Shown in pieces: positions 53,566 through 61,412 of a stretch of 64,000 nucleotides of DNA. Every line of letters begins with the position of its first letter. Positions within the stretch are counted from its first letter, which is position 1. The stretch is taken from the NCBI RefSeq assembly GCF_002953715.1, contig NZ_CP025013.1, positions 1-64,000 of the forward strand, read 5' to 3'. The notes under the pieces were generated by a model. That model saw only the letters and a program-made list of their open reading frames with translations, ran no database searches and was not told the origin of the DNA. The translations under genes were made by a program, and so were the position numbers. This stretch comes from Rhizobium leguminosarum (GTDB lineage: Bacteria > Pseudomonadota > Alphaproteobacteria > Rhizobiales > Rhizobiaceae).

Positions 53566-54315
53566 ATGCAAGATAGCCAGACATCTGAGACCACGCAGAA
53601 GACCATCGAGGAGACGATCGTCTCCGGGATTCTTTCAGCCAAAATTCGGCCTGGGACGCGTCTCAGCGAAAACCAGTTGGCAACGCTCTTCAGCGTCTCT
53701 CGAACCCGCGTTCGTGAAGCCATGATGCGCCTGGAAACACGCGGCATCGTGCATGTAAGTCCACGACGAGGCTGGTTTGTCGTCGAGCCGTCTGCTGAAG
53801 AGGCGATCGCGGTCTATGAGGCACGGCGCGTCATCGAGGCCGGATTGCTGCGCGGCATGCGCGCCCTGACAGACGAGGGACGCAAAGCTCTCGACGCGCA
53901 TTTGAACGAGGAAAAAAGCGTAATGGCTGCGGGCGATCGCCAGCGCCTGACTTATTTGATGGGTGATTTCCACATCCGCATCGCAGAATTGAGCGGGAAC
54001 GCCATCATCGTCGATATCCTCCGCGATCTCACCGCGCGGACGATCCTCATCTCGATGCTCTATCAGTCTGAATTTCACGCAGCACAATCCCATGACGGAC
54101 ACTGCCGCATCTTCGAGGCCATGCAAGCGGGCGATTTCGTCAGAGCTGCGGAACTCTCCGTCGAACATCTGGACGAAGTGGAAATGGGCCTCGACCTGAC
54201 CACGCGCCCGGACCCGCTCTCGGAATTGCGCAGTTCGCTGTCACTCCCTCCCAAGGCCGTGCCCTCCGGCCCAACTGTCAGACCCAAGAAACCACAACTT
54301 CAAAGGAGCAACTAA
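53566..54315 (+). CDS. GntR-family regulator (FCD type)
   Basis: A 249-residue regulator with a GntR winged helix (LSENQLATLFSVSRTRVREAM, about 32-52) and an FCD ligand domain with metal-binding histidines suggested by DFHIRIAELSG and DGHCRIFEAM. The ATG at 53566 is preferred; the frame opens at 53425 without a ribosome site. It is followed 3 bases later by the binding-protein gene. It therefore sits in the same operon and probably responds to the imported compound. Confidence 0.85.
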   Translation: MQDSQTSETTQKTIEETIVSGILSAKIRPGTRLSENQLATLFSVSRTRVREAMMRLETRGIVHVSPRRGWFVVEPSAEEAIAVYEARRVIEAGLLRGMRALTDEGRKALDAHLNEEKSVMAAGDRQRLTYLMGDFHIRIAELSGNAIIVDILRDLTARTILISMLYQSEFHAAQSHDGHCRIFEAMQAGDFVRAAELSVEHLDEVEMGLDLTTRPDPLSELRSSLSLPPKAVPSGPTVRPKKPQLQRSN

Positions 54316-54318
54316 AAC

Positions 54319-55104
54319 ATGCTGACAAGACGAGTATTTTTCGCAATCGCGACCCTGGCCGCAACCTTCGGCTTCGGCTCCGCGTCTCACGCCGATGCTC
54401 TCGCCGACATCACGGCGCGCGGTACGCTGCGTGTCGCCGTCCCGCAGGATTTCCCGCCCTTTGGTAGCGTCGGCACCGATATGGCGCCGATGGGCTACGA
54501 TATCGATGTGGCCAATCTCATTGCCGAAAAGCTGGGTGTCAAAACCGAACTCGTGCCGGTCACCAGCGCCAATCGCGTCCCCTATCTGCAGACGAATAAG
54601 GTCGATCTGGTTATATCAAGCCTCGGCAAGAATCCGGAGCGCGAAAAGGTGATCGATTTCTCGTTAGCCTACGCTCCCTTCTTCAATGGCGTGTTCGCGC
54701 CGGCTGACCTTTCGATCGCCAAGGTGGAAGATCTCGCGGGCAAGAGCATCGGCGTCACGCGCGGCGCTGTCGAAGATCTCGAGCTGACGAAGATCGCGCC
54801 GGCCGACGCGACGATCAAGCGTTACGAGGACAATAACGGCACCATCTCGGCCTTCCTGTCTGGCCAGGTCGATACCATTGCGACCGGTAACGTCGTGGCT
54901 GCTGCGATCCTCGCCAAAAATCCCCCCAAGCGCCCTGAGATGAAGTTCCTCATCAAGAACTCACCCTGCTACATCGGTCTCAACAAGGAACAGGCAGCTC
55001 TTCTGGAGAAGGTGAACGGCATTATCGCTGCTGCCAAAACCGATGGCGCGCTGAACGCCATATCGCAGAAGTGGCTCGGCACCGATCTCCCGTCGGATCT
55101 GTAA
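54319..55104 (+). CDS. ABC amino-acid-type substrate-binding protein
   Basis: A 261-residue family 3 binding protein with a signal peptide (FFAIATLAATFGFGSASHA), then ADALADITARGTLRVAVPQD. The mature part has FPPFGSVGTDMAPMGYDIDV and DLVISSLGKNPEREKVIDFS, standard for glutamate/glutamine-like receptors. It belongs to the operon with the GntR regulator, two permeases and an ATPase. An 80-base gap with a perfect hairpin follows it. Confidence 0.9.
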   Translation: MLTRRVFFAIATLAATFGFGSASHADALADITARGTLRVAVPQDFPPFGSVGTDMAPMGYDIDVANLIAEKLGVKTELVPVTSANRVPYLQTNKVDLVISSLGKNPEREKVIDFSLAYAPFFNGVFAPADLSIAKVEDLAGKSIGVTRGAVEDLELTKIAPADATIKRYEDNNGTISAFLSGQVDTIATGNVVAAAILAKNPPKRPEMKFLIKNSPCYIGLNKEQAALLEKVNGIIAAAKTDGALNAISQKWLGTDLPSDL

Positions 55105-55121
55105 GGAAGCCGGTCTCACGG

Positions 55122-55152
55122 ATGTCATCCCGCGCCGCGCGCGGGATGACAT
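55122..55152. repeat. Perfect 14-bp hairpin between binding-protein and permease genes
   Basis: ATGTCATCCCGCGC (55122-55135) and its exact complement GCGCGGGATGACAT (55139-55152) enclose a 3-base loop. There is no T-run, so it is more likely an RNA-stabilising or processing structure than a full terminator. It lies 17 bases after the binding-protein stop. Confidence 0.7.
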
Positions 55153-55184
55153 GACGCTCCGTCACCGCAAGAGGGGACAATTCC

Positions 55185-55853
55185 TTGAGTTATCATTTCG
55201 AATTCGGCTGGCTGCTTGAATATTATCCTGAGATCATCAAGGGCATACTGATCACCCTGGAGCTTATCGCGATCGGTGGAGTGCTCGGCACTTCGCTCGG
55301 CATCTTCTGTGCCTGGGTGCGCGCACTCGGCCCGGCCTGGCTGAAGCCTGTCGTTGCGACCTATGTCGAACTGATCCGCAACACGCCGTTTCTGATCCAG
55401 CTCTTTTTCATCTTTTTCGGTCTGCCGTCGCTCGGCCTCAAGCTTTCCGAACTGACGGCCGCCAACCTCGCGATGGTCGTCAACCTCGGCGCCTATAGCT
55501 GCGAGATTATCCGCGCGGGCATCCAGGCAACCCCAAAGGGCCAGTTCGAGGCAGGCGAGAGTCTTGCCATGACGCGCTTCGAAACCTTCCGGCATGTCGT
55601 TCTCGTGCCGTCCCTGCAGCGCATCTGGCCGGCGTTGTCGTCGCAAGTCGTCATCGTCATGCTCGGCTCATCGGTCGTGTCGCAGATCGCCGCCGAGGAT
55701 CTGACCTTTGCCGCGAACTTCATACAATCGCGAACCTTCCGCGCCTTCGAGGCCTACATCGTCTCGACAGCGATCTATCTTGTGCTGGCGATCCTGCTCC
55801 GGCAGGTGCTGGCGGTGGTCGGCGGGTTCATTTTCCCGAGGAGGGCGGCGTGA
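55185..55853 (+). CDS. ABC amino-acid-type permease
   Basis: A 222-residue permease starting with TTG behind GAGGGGAC. It shows YVELIRNTPFLIQLFFIFF and the loop EAGESLAMTRFETFRHVVLVPS. Hydrophobic helices occur near 17-42, 60-80, 90-112 and 190-212. Its stop overlaps the next start by one base. Confidence 0.87.
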   Translation: MSYHFEFGWLLEYYPEIIKGILITLELIAIGGVLGTSLGIFCAWVRALGPAWLKPVVATYVELIRNTPFLIQLFFIFFGLPSLGLKLSELTAANLAMVVNLGAYSCEIIRAGIQATPKGQFEAGESLAMTRFETFRHVVLVPSLQRIWPALSSQVVIVMLGSSVVSQIAAEDLTFAANFIQSRTFRAFEAYIVSTAIYLVLAILLRQVLAVVGGFIFPRRAA

Positions 55854-56512
55854 TGATCGAGTTCACACTCTGGGACATCCTGCGCAACCTGCTGCTCGCC
55901 ACCCGCTGGACCATCCTGCTTTCGCTCGTCTCGTTCATCGGCGGCGGCGCGGTCGGACTGGGGCTGCTCTTCCTGCGCATCAGCAAGCGCAAGGCATTCA
56001 CGACACTCGCGAAATATTATATCGAGCTCTTCCAGGGCACGCCGCTGCTGATGCAGCTCTTCATCGCTTTTTTCGGTCTCGGCCTCTTCGGGATAGATGT
56101 GCCGGCCTGGCTTGCCGCGGGATTGGCGCTCACCCTGTGGAGCGCCGCCTTCCTTGCCGAAATCTGGCGAGGCTGTGTCGAAGCGGTCGCGAGGGGGCAA
56201 TGGGAAGCCGCCGCCAGCCTCGGCATGGGCCGGTTGCAACAGATGCGCTACGTCATCTTGCCCCAGGCGCTGAGGGTCGCCATACCGCCCACGGTCGGTT
56301 TCTCTGTTCAAATCGTCAAGGGAACGGCGCTAACCTCGATCATCGGTTTCGTCGAATTGTCGAAAGCCGGCACGGTGGTCACCAATGCCACCTTCCAGCC
56401 CTTCACCGTCTACGGGCTTGTCGCCCTCATCTACTTCGCCCTTTGCTGGCCCTTGTCGAAAAGCAGCCAGATCCTGGAAAGGAAGCTCAATGTCGCTCAT
56501 CGAAATCACTGA
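55853..56512 (+). CDS. ABC amino-acid-type permease
   Basis: A 219-residue partner permease with YYIELFQGTPLLMQLFIAFF and the loop EAAASLGMGRLQQMRYVILPQ. The ATG at 55853 overlaps the previous stop (TGATG), with a GTG three bases earlier as an alternative. Its end overlaps the ATPase gene by 23 bases, which shows tight packing. Confidence 0.87.
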   Translation: MIEFTLWDILRNLLLATRWTILLSLVSFIGGGAVGLGLLFLRISKRKAFTTLAKYYIELFQGTPLLMQLFIAFFGLGLFGIDVPAWLAAGLALTLWSAAFLAEIWRGCVEAVARGQWEAAASLGMGRLQQMRYVILPQALRVAIPPTVGFSVQIVKGTALTSIIGFVELSKAGTVVTNATFQPFTVYGLVALIYFALCWPLSKSSQILERKLNVAHRNH

Positions 56513-57215
56513 AGTCCGCAAGAGCTTCGGCACCACCGAGGTGCTGAAAGGCATCAATCTCGATGTCGAGGCGGGCGAAGTCATCGCCATTATCGGCAAG
56601 AGCGGCTCGGGCAAATCGACCCTGCTTCGCTGCATCAACGGCCTGGAGACCATCACTGACGGCTCCATCTCCGTGGCCGGCGCGCAACTCCTCGATGACG
56701 AAGTACATCTGAAGGCACTGCGCCTCAAGGTCGGCATGATCTTTCAGCAGTTCAACCTTTTCCCGCACCTGACCGTCGGCGGCAACGTGATGCTGTCGCA
56801 GACCGTGGTCAAGAAGACCCCGAAAGCCGAAGCCGAGGCTACCGCCCGCAAGATGCTGGAGCGGGTAGGGCTGGGCCACAGGTTCGACGCCTATCCCGAC
56901 GAGCTCTCGGGCGGCCAGCAGCAGCGCGTCGCCATCGCCCGCGCGCTCGCCATGCAGCCGACCGCACTTCTCTGCGACGAGATTACCTCCGCGCTCGATC
57001 CGGAACTGGTCGCCGAAGTTCTGGCCGTCGTGCGCGAGCTTGCCGCCGAGGGAATGACGCTCCTGATGGTAACCCACGAGATGAAGTTCGCCCGCGACGT
57101 CTGCAGTCGCGTCGTCTTCATGCATCAGGGCCGTGTCCACGAAGTAGGCCAGCCGGAGGACGTCTTCGCCAATCCGCAGACGGCAGAGCTGAAGCAATTT
57201 CTCGGCGTCAGCTAG
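56490..57215 (+). CDS. ABC amino-acid-type ATP-binding protein
   Basis: A 241-residue ATPase with Walker A GKSGSGKST, the Q-loop FQQFNLFPHL, the signature LSGGQQQRV, Walker B LLCDEITSALD and the H-loop LMVTHEMK. Walker B has LLCDE where the family usually has MLFDE. The ATG at 56490 lies behind GGAAAGGAAG. The longer frame from 56385 is antisense-like filler inside the permease gene. It is the last gene of the operon. Confidence 0.9.
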   Translation: MSLIEITEVRKSFGTTEVLKGINLDVEAGEVIAIIGKSGSGKSTLLRCINGLETITDGSISVAGAQLLDDEVHLKALRLKVGMIFQQFNLFPHLTVGGNVMLSQTVVKKTPKAEAEATARKMLERVGLGHRFDAYPDELSGGQQQRVAIARALAMQPTALLCDEITSALDPELVAEVLAVVRELAAEGMTLLMVTHEMKFARDVCSRVVFMHQGRVHEVGQPEDVFANPQTAELKQFLGVS

Positions 57216-57292
57216 AGTATCCGTGTGCTTTCCATGTGAGCGACAAATCGCTGTTATCTATCGCAAGTCGCGCTTCAAACTTGAACCCACCA

Positions 57293-57593
57293 GATCGTTT
57301 CGTGGCTGACCGAGATCGGATGAAGCTCCAGCCGCATGCGACCAGCGATCTGCTCGGGTGACCAACGCGCCTTCAGCCGGTCGATGACGAGGTCGCGCAG
57401 ATGCGGATGGCGTCTGAGTTTGCGCAACCGTCGTCGGCGCTCCTTGCTCATGTCGTTGGCGATACCGCTGTAATAGCCGCTAGCGATGACGGCCGAGCTG
57501 GTGGGCAATCTCCGAGACGGGAACCTTGCGTTCTCTGAGGTGAAATAGGCGTCTGCGGTCAGGCAAGGTGAGCTGCGAATAGCAAAGGGACAT
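57293..57593 (-). pseudogene. Decayed IS30-family transposase
   Basis: On the minus strand from the ATG at 57593 one frame reads MSLCYSQLTLPDRRRLFHL then RERKVPVSEIAHQLGRHR and a stop. This is the N-terminal helix-turn-helix region of IS30-type transposases. The next part continues in another frame (GYYSGIANDMSKERRRRLRK to SPEQIAGRMRLE and SVSHETI), the middle segment of the same family. The two parts are joined by an out-of-frame internal deletion. The catalytic domain after SHETI (57293) is absent, so the element is dead. Confidence 0.7.
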
Positions 57594-57666
57594 GCATATA
57601 TCTCCAAGGCGAAGCCATTGTTTTTATAAGCATGTCGCACTTGGAAATAGAATGTACCCGGCTACA

Positions 57667-57721
57667 TGCATTGTGGCGGGGAAGTTGGAATGTCCGGATC
57701 GGTGCAAAGTAGAAGTGTCAC
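57667..57721. repeat. Left target repeat and left inverted repeat of the IS
   Basis: TGCAT (57667-57671) is followed by the left inverted repeat, which holds two partly repeated words, GAAGTTGGAATGTC and AGTAGAAGTGTCAC, likely transposase binding units. The 13-mer CGGCTACATGCAT at 57659-57671 is identical to 59293-59305 at the other end. Confidence 0.65.
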
Positions 57722-59300
57722 TTTCGGCTGCTGCACGGCACGACGACCAGCCCCGATCTGAGCGGCTGGTCCGGGCTGCAAGGGAGGAGCGGGGGCAGGT
57801 GAGGGGCACCTTTCGGCTTTAGCTTTGACAGTTGCAGCAGCCAATCATTCCGCCGCATCGAGGCCAGAGAGCGCCTTCTGCCGTCGGGCAATGACGGCGG
57901 GATCGTTCATGAAATCTCTGCCTCGTCCCGGCTTGCGGCCCCGCGGCGTGTAGCCGTTCTTCTCGCTGTTGGTCTTCACCTTCGGCGTCGGCAATTGCTC
58001 CTGGCGCTCCTTGATGTAGGCCAGCACATCGGAAAGCCGCTTGTTCTCGGTGATCGCCGCATGCGTCACCCGCTGGTCCTTATCGAACGTCCTGTAGGGC
58101 AGGGAATGCCCCTTCCACCGCACATCCAATCGACCGTCCGCATAGGCGTAGGTCTCGACATAGCGACCCGCCAAACCGCGCGTCACCTCGCTCTCCTCCA
58201 GCATGATCCGCTGGCGCTCAAACGAAAACGTCAACTGCGATCCGACATAGCGCTGCTCGCGCTTGCACAGAATCTCGCTGAGCCGATCCGGCGCCAGATT
58301 CATCGGCCGGTGCAGGTCATCGGACCGGGCAGGGACAATCGCAAACCGGGCATTGTAGTCCTCCATGAAGCCCGGCAAAAACGCATTGCCCGCCTCCATA
58401 TCGCCGATATCCGCCAGCCGTAATTCCTTGACCAGTCGATCCTGCAGCGTCCGGTTCATCCGCTCGACGCGACCTTTGGCCTGACTGGAATTTGCGCAAA
58501 GAATCTCGATGTTTAGCTCGCAAAGCGCACGCCCGAACTGGGTCATGCCCTGGCCACCCTTGGCGTCCTTCTTCGCCACCCGGAATACCGAATGCTTGTC
58601 GGAGTAGAAGGCCACAGGCGCGCCGTGACGCTTGAGGTAAAGCGCCAGTGCCTCGAAATAGCTGAAGGCACTTTCCGAGCGTACAAAGCGCAACTGCATC
58701 AACCTGCCGGTCGCATCGTCGACGAACACCAGCAGCGAACACGGATCACCGCGGTCCTCAAACCAGCGGTGCTCGGATCCGTCGATCTGCACCAGCTCGC
58801 CATAGGCTTCACGCCGCAAGCGCGGCTGATGGAACGTCCGGCGCTGCTTGCGCGAGAGCCACAGGCCCGCATCCACCATCCAGCTGCGCAACGTCTCGCG
58901 CGACACACGCAATCCATCGCGCTCGGCAAGCTTCTCGGCCGCCAATGTCGGCCCGAAGTCCGCATAGCGTTCGCGAACCAGCGTCACCGCGTAATCTCGA
59001 ACACCATCGCTGATCCGGTTGTTCGACGGCCGGCCGATCGCCTTGTGCCGGATCGACGCCGCACCACCCGTGCTGATCCGCTCCAGCAGCCGGCGCACCT
59101 GGCGCGTACTCAGATCAAGCACATGCGCCGCCGACACCATCGTCATCCGGTCGGCGATCACCTTCGACAAAATCTCGATCCGCTGCAGATCGCGCTCGCT
59201 CATCGCTATCAATCCCATCCGCAATCTCCACCGTCATCAAACCCGGGGAGTGTGACATTCCAACTTTGCAGAAACAGGACACTTCAACTTTGCGGCTACA
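57672..59300. mobile_element. Intact insertion sequence, ISNCY-like, 1629 bp
   Basis: An element carrying one transposase gene on the minus strand. The left end (57672 onward, TGTGGCGGGGAAGTTGGAA) and the complement of the right end (TGTAGCCGCAAAGTTGAAG, ending at 59300) match at 18 of the first 24 positions and again over TGCAAAGT and TGTCAC after a 1-base gap. The imperfect inverted repeats are thus about 50 bp. The 5-bp sequence TGCAT occurs directly outside both ends (57667-57671 and 59301-59305), as expected for a target duplication. The family label is by transposase type. Confidence 0.75.
57845..59224 (-). CDS. DDE transposase, ISNCY-type
   Basis: A 459-residue transposase. The N-terminal region has two helix-turn-helix parts (AAHVLDLSTRQVRRLLERI and RVSRETLRSWMVDAG). 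The integrase core is residues 140-290 with likely catalytic Asp148 (QIDGSEHRWF), Asp209 (FYSDKHSVF) and Glu254 (KGRVERMNRTL). The C-terminal part is basic (RGRKPGRGRDF). The frame is intact, so the element may still be active. An ATG at 59203 (MSERDL) is an alternative start. Confidence 0.85.
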   Translation of the reverse strand: MRMGLIAMSERDLQRIEILSKVIADRMTMVSAAHVLDLSTRQVRRLLERISTGGAASIRHKAIGRPSNNRISDGVRDYAVTLVRERYADFGPTLAAEKLAERDGLRVSRETLRSWMVDAGLWLSRKQRRTFHQPRLRREAYGELVQIDGSEHRWFEDRGDPCSLLVFVDDATGRLMQLRFVRSESAFSYFEALALYLKRHGAPVAFYSDKHSVFRVAKKDAKGGQGMTQFGRALCELNIEILCANSSQAKGRVERMNRTLQDRLVKELRLADIGDMEAGNAFLPGFMEDYNARFAIVPARSDDLHRPMNLAPDRLSEILCKREQRYVGSQLTFSFERQRIMLEESEVTRGLAGRYVETYAYADGRLDVRWKGHSLPYRTFDKDQRVTHAAITENKRLSDVLAYIKERQEQLPTPKVKTNSEKNGYTPRGRKPGRGRDFMNDPAVIARRQKALSGLDAAE

Positions 59301-59305
59301 TGCAT
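59245..59305. repeat. Right inverted repeat and right target repeat of the IS
   Basis: The right end contains GTGACATTCCAACTTTGCA and ACACTTCAACTTTGCGGCTA, which mirror the two words of the left end, then TGCAT at 59301-59305. Confidence 0.65.
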
Positions 59306-59559
59306 GTATCGCATAAGGTAGTTTATGGAACTAGAGTAGAGGGCTCTTTTTAGCTCGCTCATCCTGTCTCCGACCCGCCGTGTCCAACCCGCAGAGTCGA
59401 GGTGGAAGCAAAACCCTCGAAAATCGACAGACAGTAGCGCCTGCGCCGAAGGTCGGGCTGTTATCGCGGGTGTTGAACCGCCACAGCCGGTTTAAAAGTG
59501 CCGCGCCTAGCGCGCAATCGCGGTCACAGCCAACATTGGTGGGGACCGCGCCACTCTTC
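59306..59559. other. Gap between IS and cysteine-cluster gene, no gene recognised
   Basis: The 254 bases right of the insertion sequence hold short open frames in several frames without domains or ribosome sites. This may be the remainder of whatever the element and the IS30 remnant disrupted. Confidence 0.4.
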
Positions 59560-59904
59560 TCAGTTGATTGGCAAATGCGCATCGATGTGACCGGACGGCA
59601 AACTTGGCTGACCGATCCCGAAGAACTCGCGCGCGGTCAAGCAAGCGCCATCCCCTGGGACGCAGGCGCGGCAGACGTCAGGCCGAAGATCGTACACTTG
59701 ACAGGATGTCTCTGAACCGACGCGACCGACCAGTGCGGAGCAACGCGCACCGTCGCAACGCATTCCCTGCTCGTTCGCGGCTACGAAGTGCGCCGGCAGC
59801 AAATCGAGAGCAGCTTCTGTCTCGGTGGAAAATCTGGGCCAGGTCGACGAATAGGAGCAGCAGGCTCCGCAGCTTCGGCAATCAAAATCGATCAGTGATG
59901 TCAT
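59560..59904 (-). CDS. YkgJ-type cysteine-cluster protein
   Basis: A 114-residue small protein of the YkgJ/UPF0153 family, thought to bind zinc or iron through a cysteine cluster. Cysteines occur as CRSCGACC (9-16), then C50, C55, C68, C76/C79-type spacing (DVCRACVPGDGAC). No enzyme activity is established for the family. The closest upstream gene on the strand is the nitroreductase at 60067, with 162 bases between. Confidence 0.78.
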   Translation of the reverse strand: MTSLIDFDCRSCGACCSYSSTWPRFSTETEAALDLLPAHFVAANEQGMRCDGARCSALVGRVGSETSCQVYDLRPDVCRACVPGDGACLTAREFFGIGQPSLPSGHIDAHLPIN

Positions 59905-60066
59905 GAGCCGCTCCTACCACACAGCCTGCCAATGATAAAGCTGCCGGCTAACTTCTTCTCTTGGAGCGAGCGCATCCATCTTCATCAGGCTCCTCGTCCT
60001 GACGTTGGGCCTCAAGGCGATCTTGCCGATGCTATCGAGCGCCGCCGATCGCTCGACGATTGAGGC

Positions 60067-61074
60067 TTACCGGAGCGGCGGTTCGTGCGTCAGGACCATG
60101 TCGATCGGCTTTCGGGCCGATACCGGCACGCGAAAATCCTCGCGCATCTCACCGAAACCGATCAGCGTGATGATGATTTCGTTGTCGGGGATGCCGACGC
60201 AGGTCCGCATCTTGATATCCTGCTCGCGCGCAGCACTCCAGTTCAGCATACAGGCGCCCAGCCCCTCCGCGTGGAGGCCGAGCGCCAGCGTCATGGCGAA
60301 CATGCCGCCGTCCACCCATCCCTGGTTTCGTTCGCCGACCGTATTCCAATGCGACAGGTCCACCGTCACGACGAATACGCCGCCGAGTTGCTCGCCGAAG
60401 CCGCGATTGCCATCATGATGGGCGAGAACGCGGGCGATCGACGGCTTCTCGGTGAAGGCGTAGACGCGGCATGTCTGTCGGTTGCAGCTCGAAGGCGATT
60501 GCTGGGCCGCACGGATGGCTCTTTCGATCTTCTCGAACGCGACTGGCCTGTTGCCGTCATACTGGCGCACGCTGTGGCGTGTCTCCATGAAGGAGACAAA
60601 ATCCATCCGCGCGTGCCTGACGATCTCGGCTGCACTGACCGCCTCGCTGCCGCCGGGCCGAATATTGTGCCCGGCGCCGGCGACGACGAGCAGATCGTCC
60701 AGCAGTGCCTGTGCCTCGCTGACATCGCCCTGCTCCGCATTGAAGGCGACATAGGCCGAGAGCACGGAAAGACCGATATCGGCCGAGGCGTCGCGGCCGT
60801 GCTGCTCGATATAGCGGCGCGTCTCTGCTGCCAGCAACCGCACCTTGTCCATGCCGAAGCCATTGCGCGGATTGGAAAGCGACATGCCGTATTCCAGCAT
60901 ATGCGCCAGGAGATGGATATGTGCCCGCCGGTTTTCGCGCGACTGCGCGCCATCGATGAAGGAGGCGCGGCGGAAACGGCGATAGTCGTAAGCGAAATTC
61001 GCAAACAGGCGCCACGCCGTTCTGGCGCGATTCTGGAAGGATGATGCGGAAGGCGCGGCTTTGGCCGAAGGCAT
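60067..61074 (-). CDS. Nitroreductase-family flavoprotein with N-terminal extension
   Basis: A 335-residue protein. The FMN-binding nitroreductase domain starts near residue 162 with METRHSVRQYDGNRPV, where Arg166, Ser168 and Arg170 are typical flavin-phosphate contacts, and continues to GVGIPDNEI-like VGIPDNEIIITLIGFG. The first 160 residues form a helical extension containing HMLEYGMSLSNPRNGFGMDK. Comparable extended nitroreductases carry HxLEKGLS here and occur in surface-polysaccharide clusters. No such cluster is visible, so the function is open. Confidence 0.82.
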   Translation of the reverse strand: MPSAKAAPSASSFQNRARTAWRLFANFAYDYRRFRRASFIDGAQSRENRRAHIHLLAHMLEYGMSLSNPRNGFGMDKVRLLAAETRRYIEQHGRDASADIGLSVLSAYVAFNAEQGDVSEAQALLDDLLVVAGAGHNIRPGGSEAVSAAEIVRHARMDFVSFMETRHSVRQYDGNRPVAFEKIERAIRAAQQSPSSCNRQTCRVYAFTEKPSIARVLAHHDGNRGFGEQLGGVFVVTVDLSHWNTVGERNQGWVDGGMFAMTLALGLHAEGLGACMLNWSAAREQDIKMRTCVGIPDNEIIITLIGFGEMREDFRVPVSARKPIDMVLTHEPPLR

Positions 61075-61218
61075 GGCACGATTCCCCGAGGATGAGCAGG
61101 CGGTCTTGAACCTGCTGTCGTCGATGCAGGGTTATTCGTCTGCTCGGCCTCGTCAAACCCCCTGCCTGCAGCGGATTTTCATGCCGGGATGCGATGCCTC
61201 TAGAATCGGAAGATCGAC

Positions 61219-61309
61219 AAGCATTTGTTTCTAAATGCTTTTTTCTAAGCATCCCTATCCATTCGGATAGGTTCTCTGCCATCCGTACCGGCCGATGACC
61301 CATCCGAAT
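61219..61309. promoter_or_regulatory. Hairpin and palindromic sites upstream of the racemase operon
   Basis: Within the 338-base gap between the divergent nitroreductase and racemase genes are AAGCATTT with AAATGCTT followed by TTTT (61219-61244, terminator-like), the palindrome CCTATCC-ATTC-GGATAGG (61254-61271), and ATTCGGAT (61261-61268) mirrored by ATCCGAAT (61302-61309). The last two are likely operator halves. No regulator gene for this operon is inside the window. Confidence 0.5.
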
Positions 61310-61412
61310 CACATCGGCACCTACTCATTTCCGAACTTCCAAGCCGGGGCGGACTGCGGCACCGTAAGCCCATGAATTGCCCAGAGCGAATTGCGCATCA
61401 AGGAGGCCGGCC

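Noticed and set aside
59225..59559. Small reading frames beside the insertion sequence
   Set aside because: They cross the IS end or have no ribosome site and no recognisable domain.
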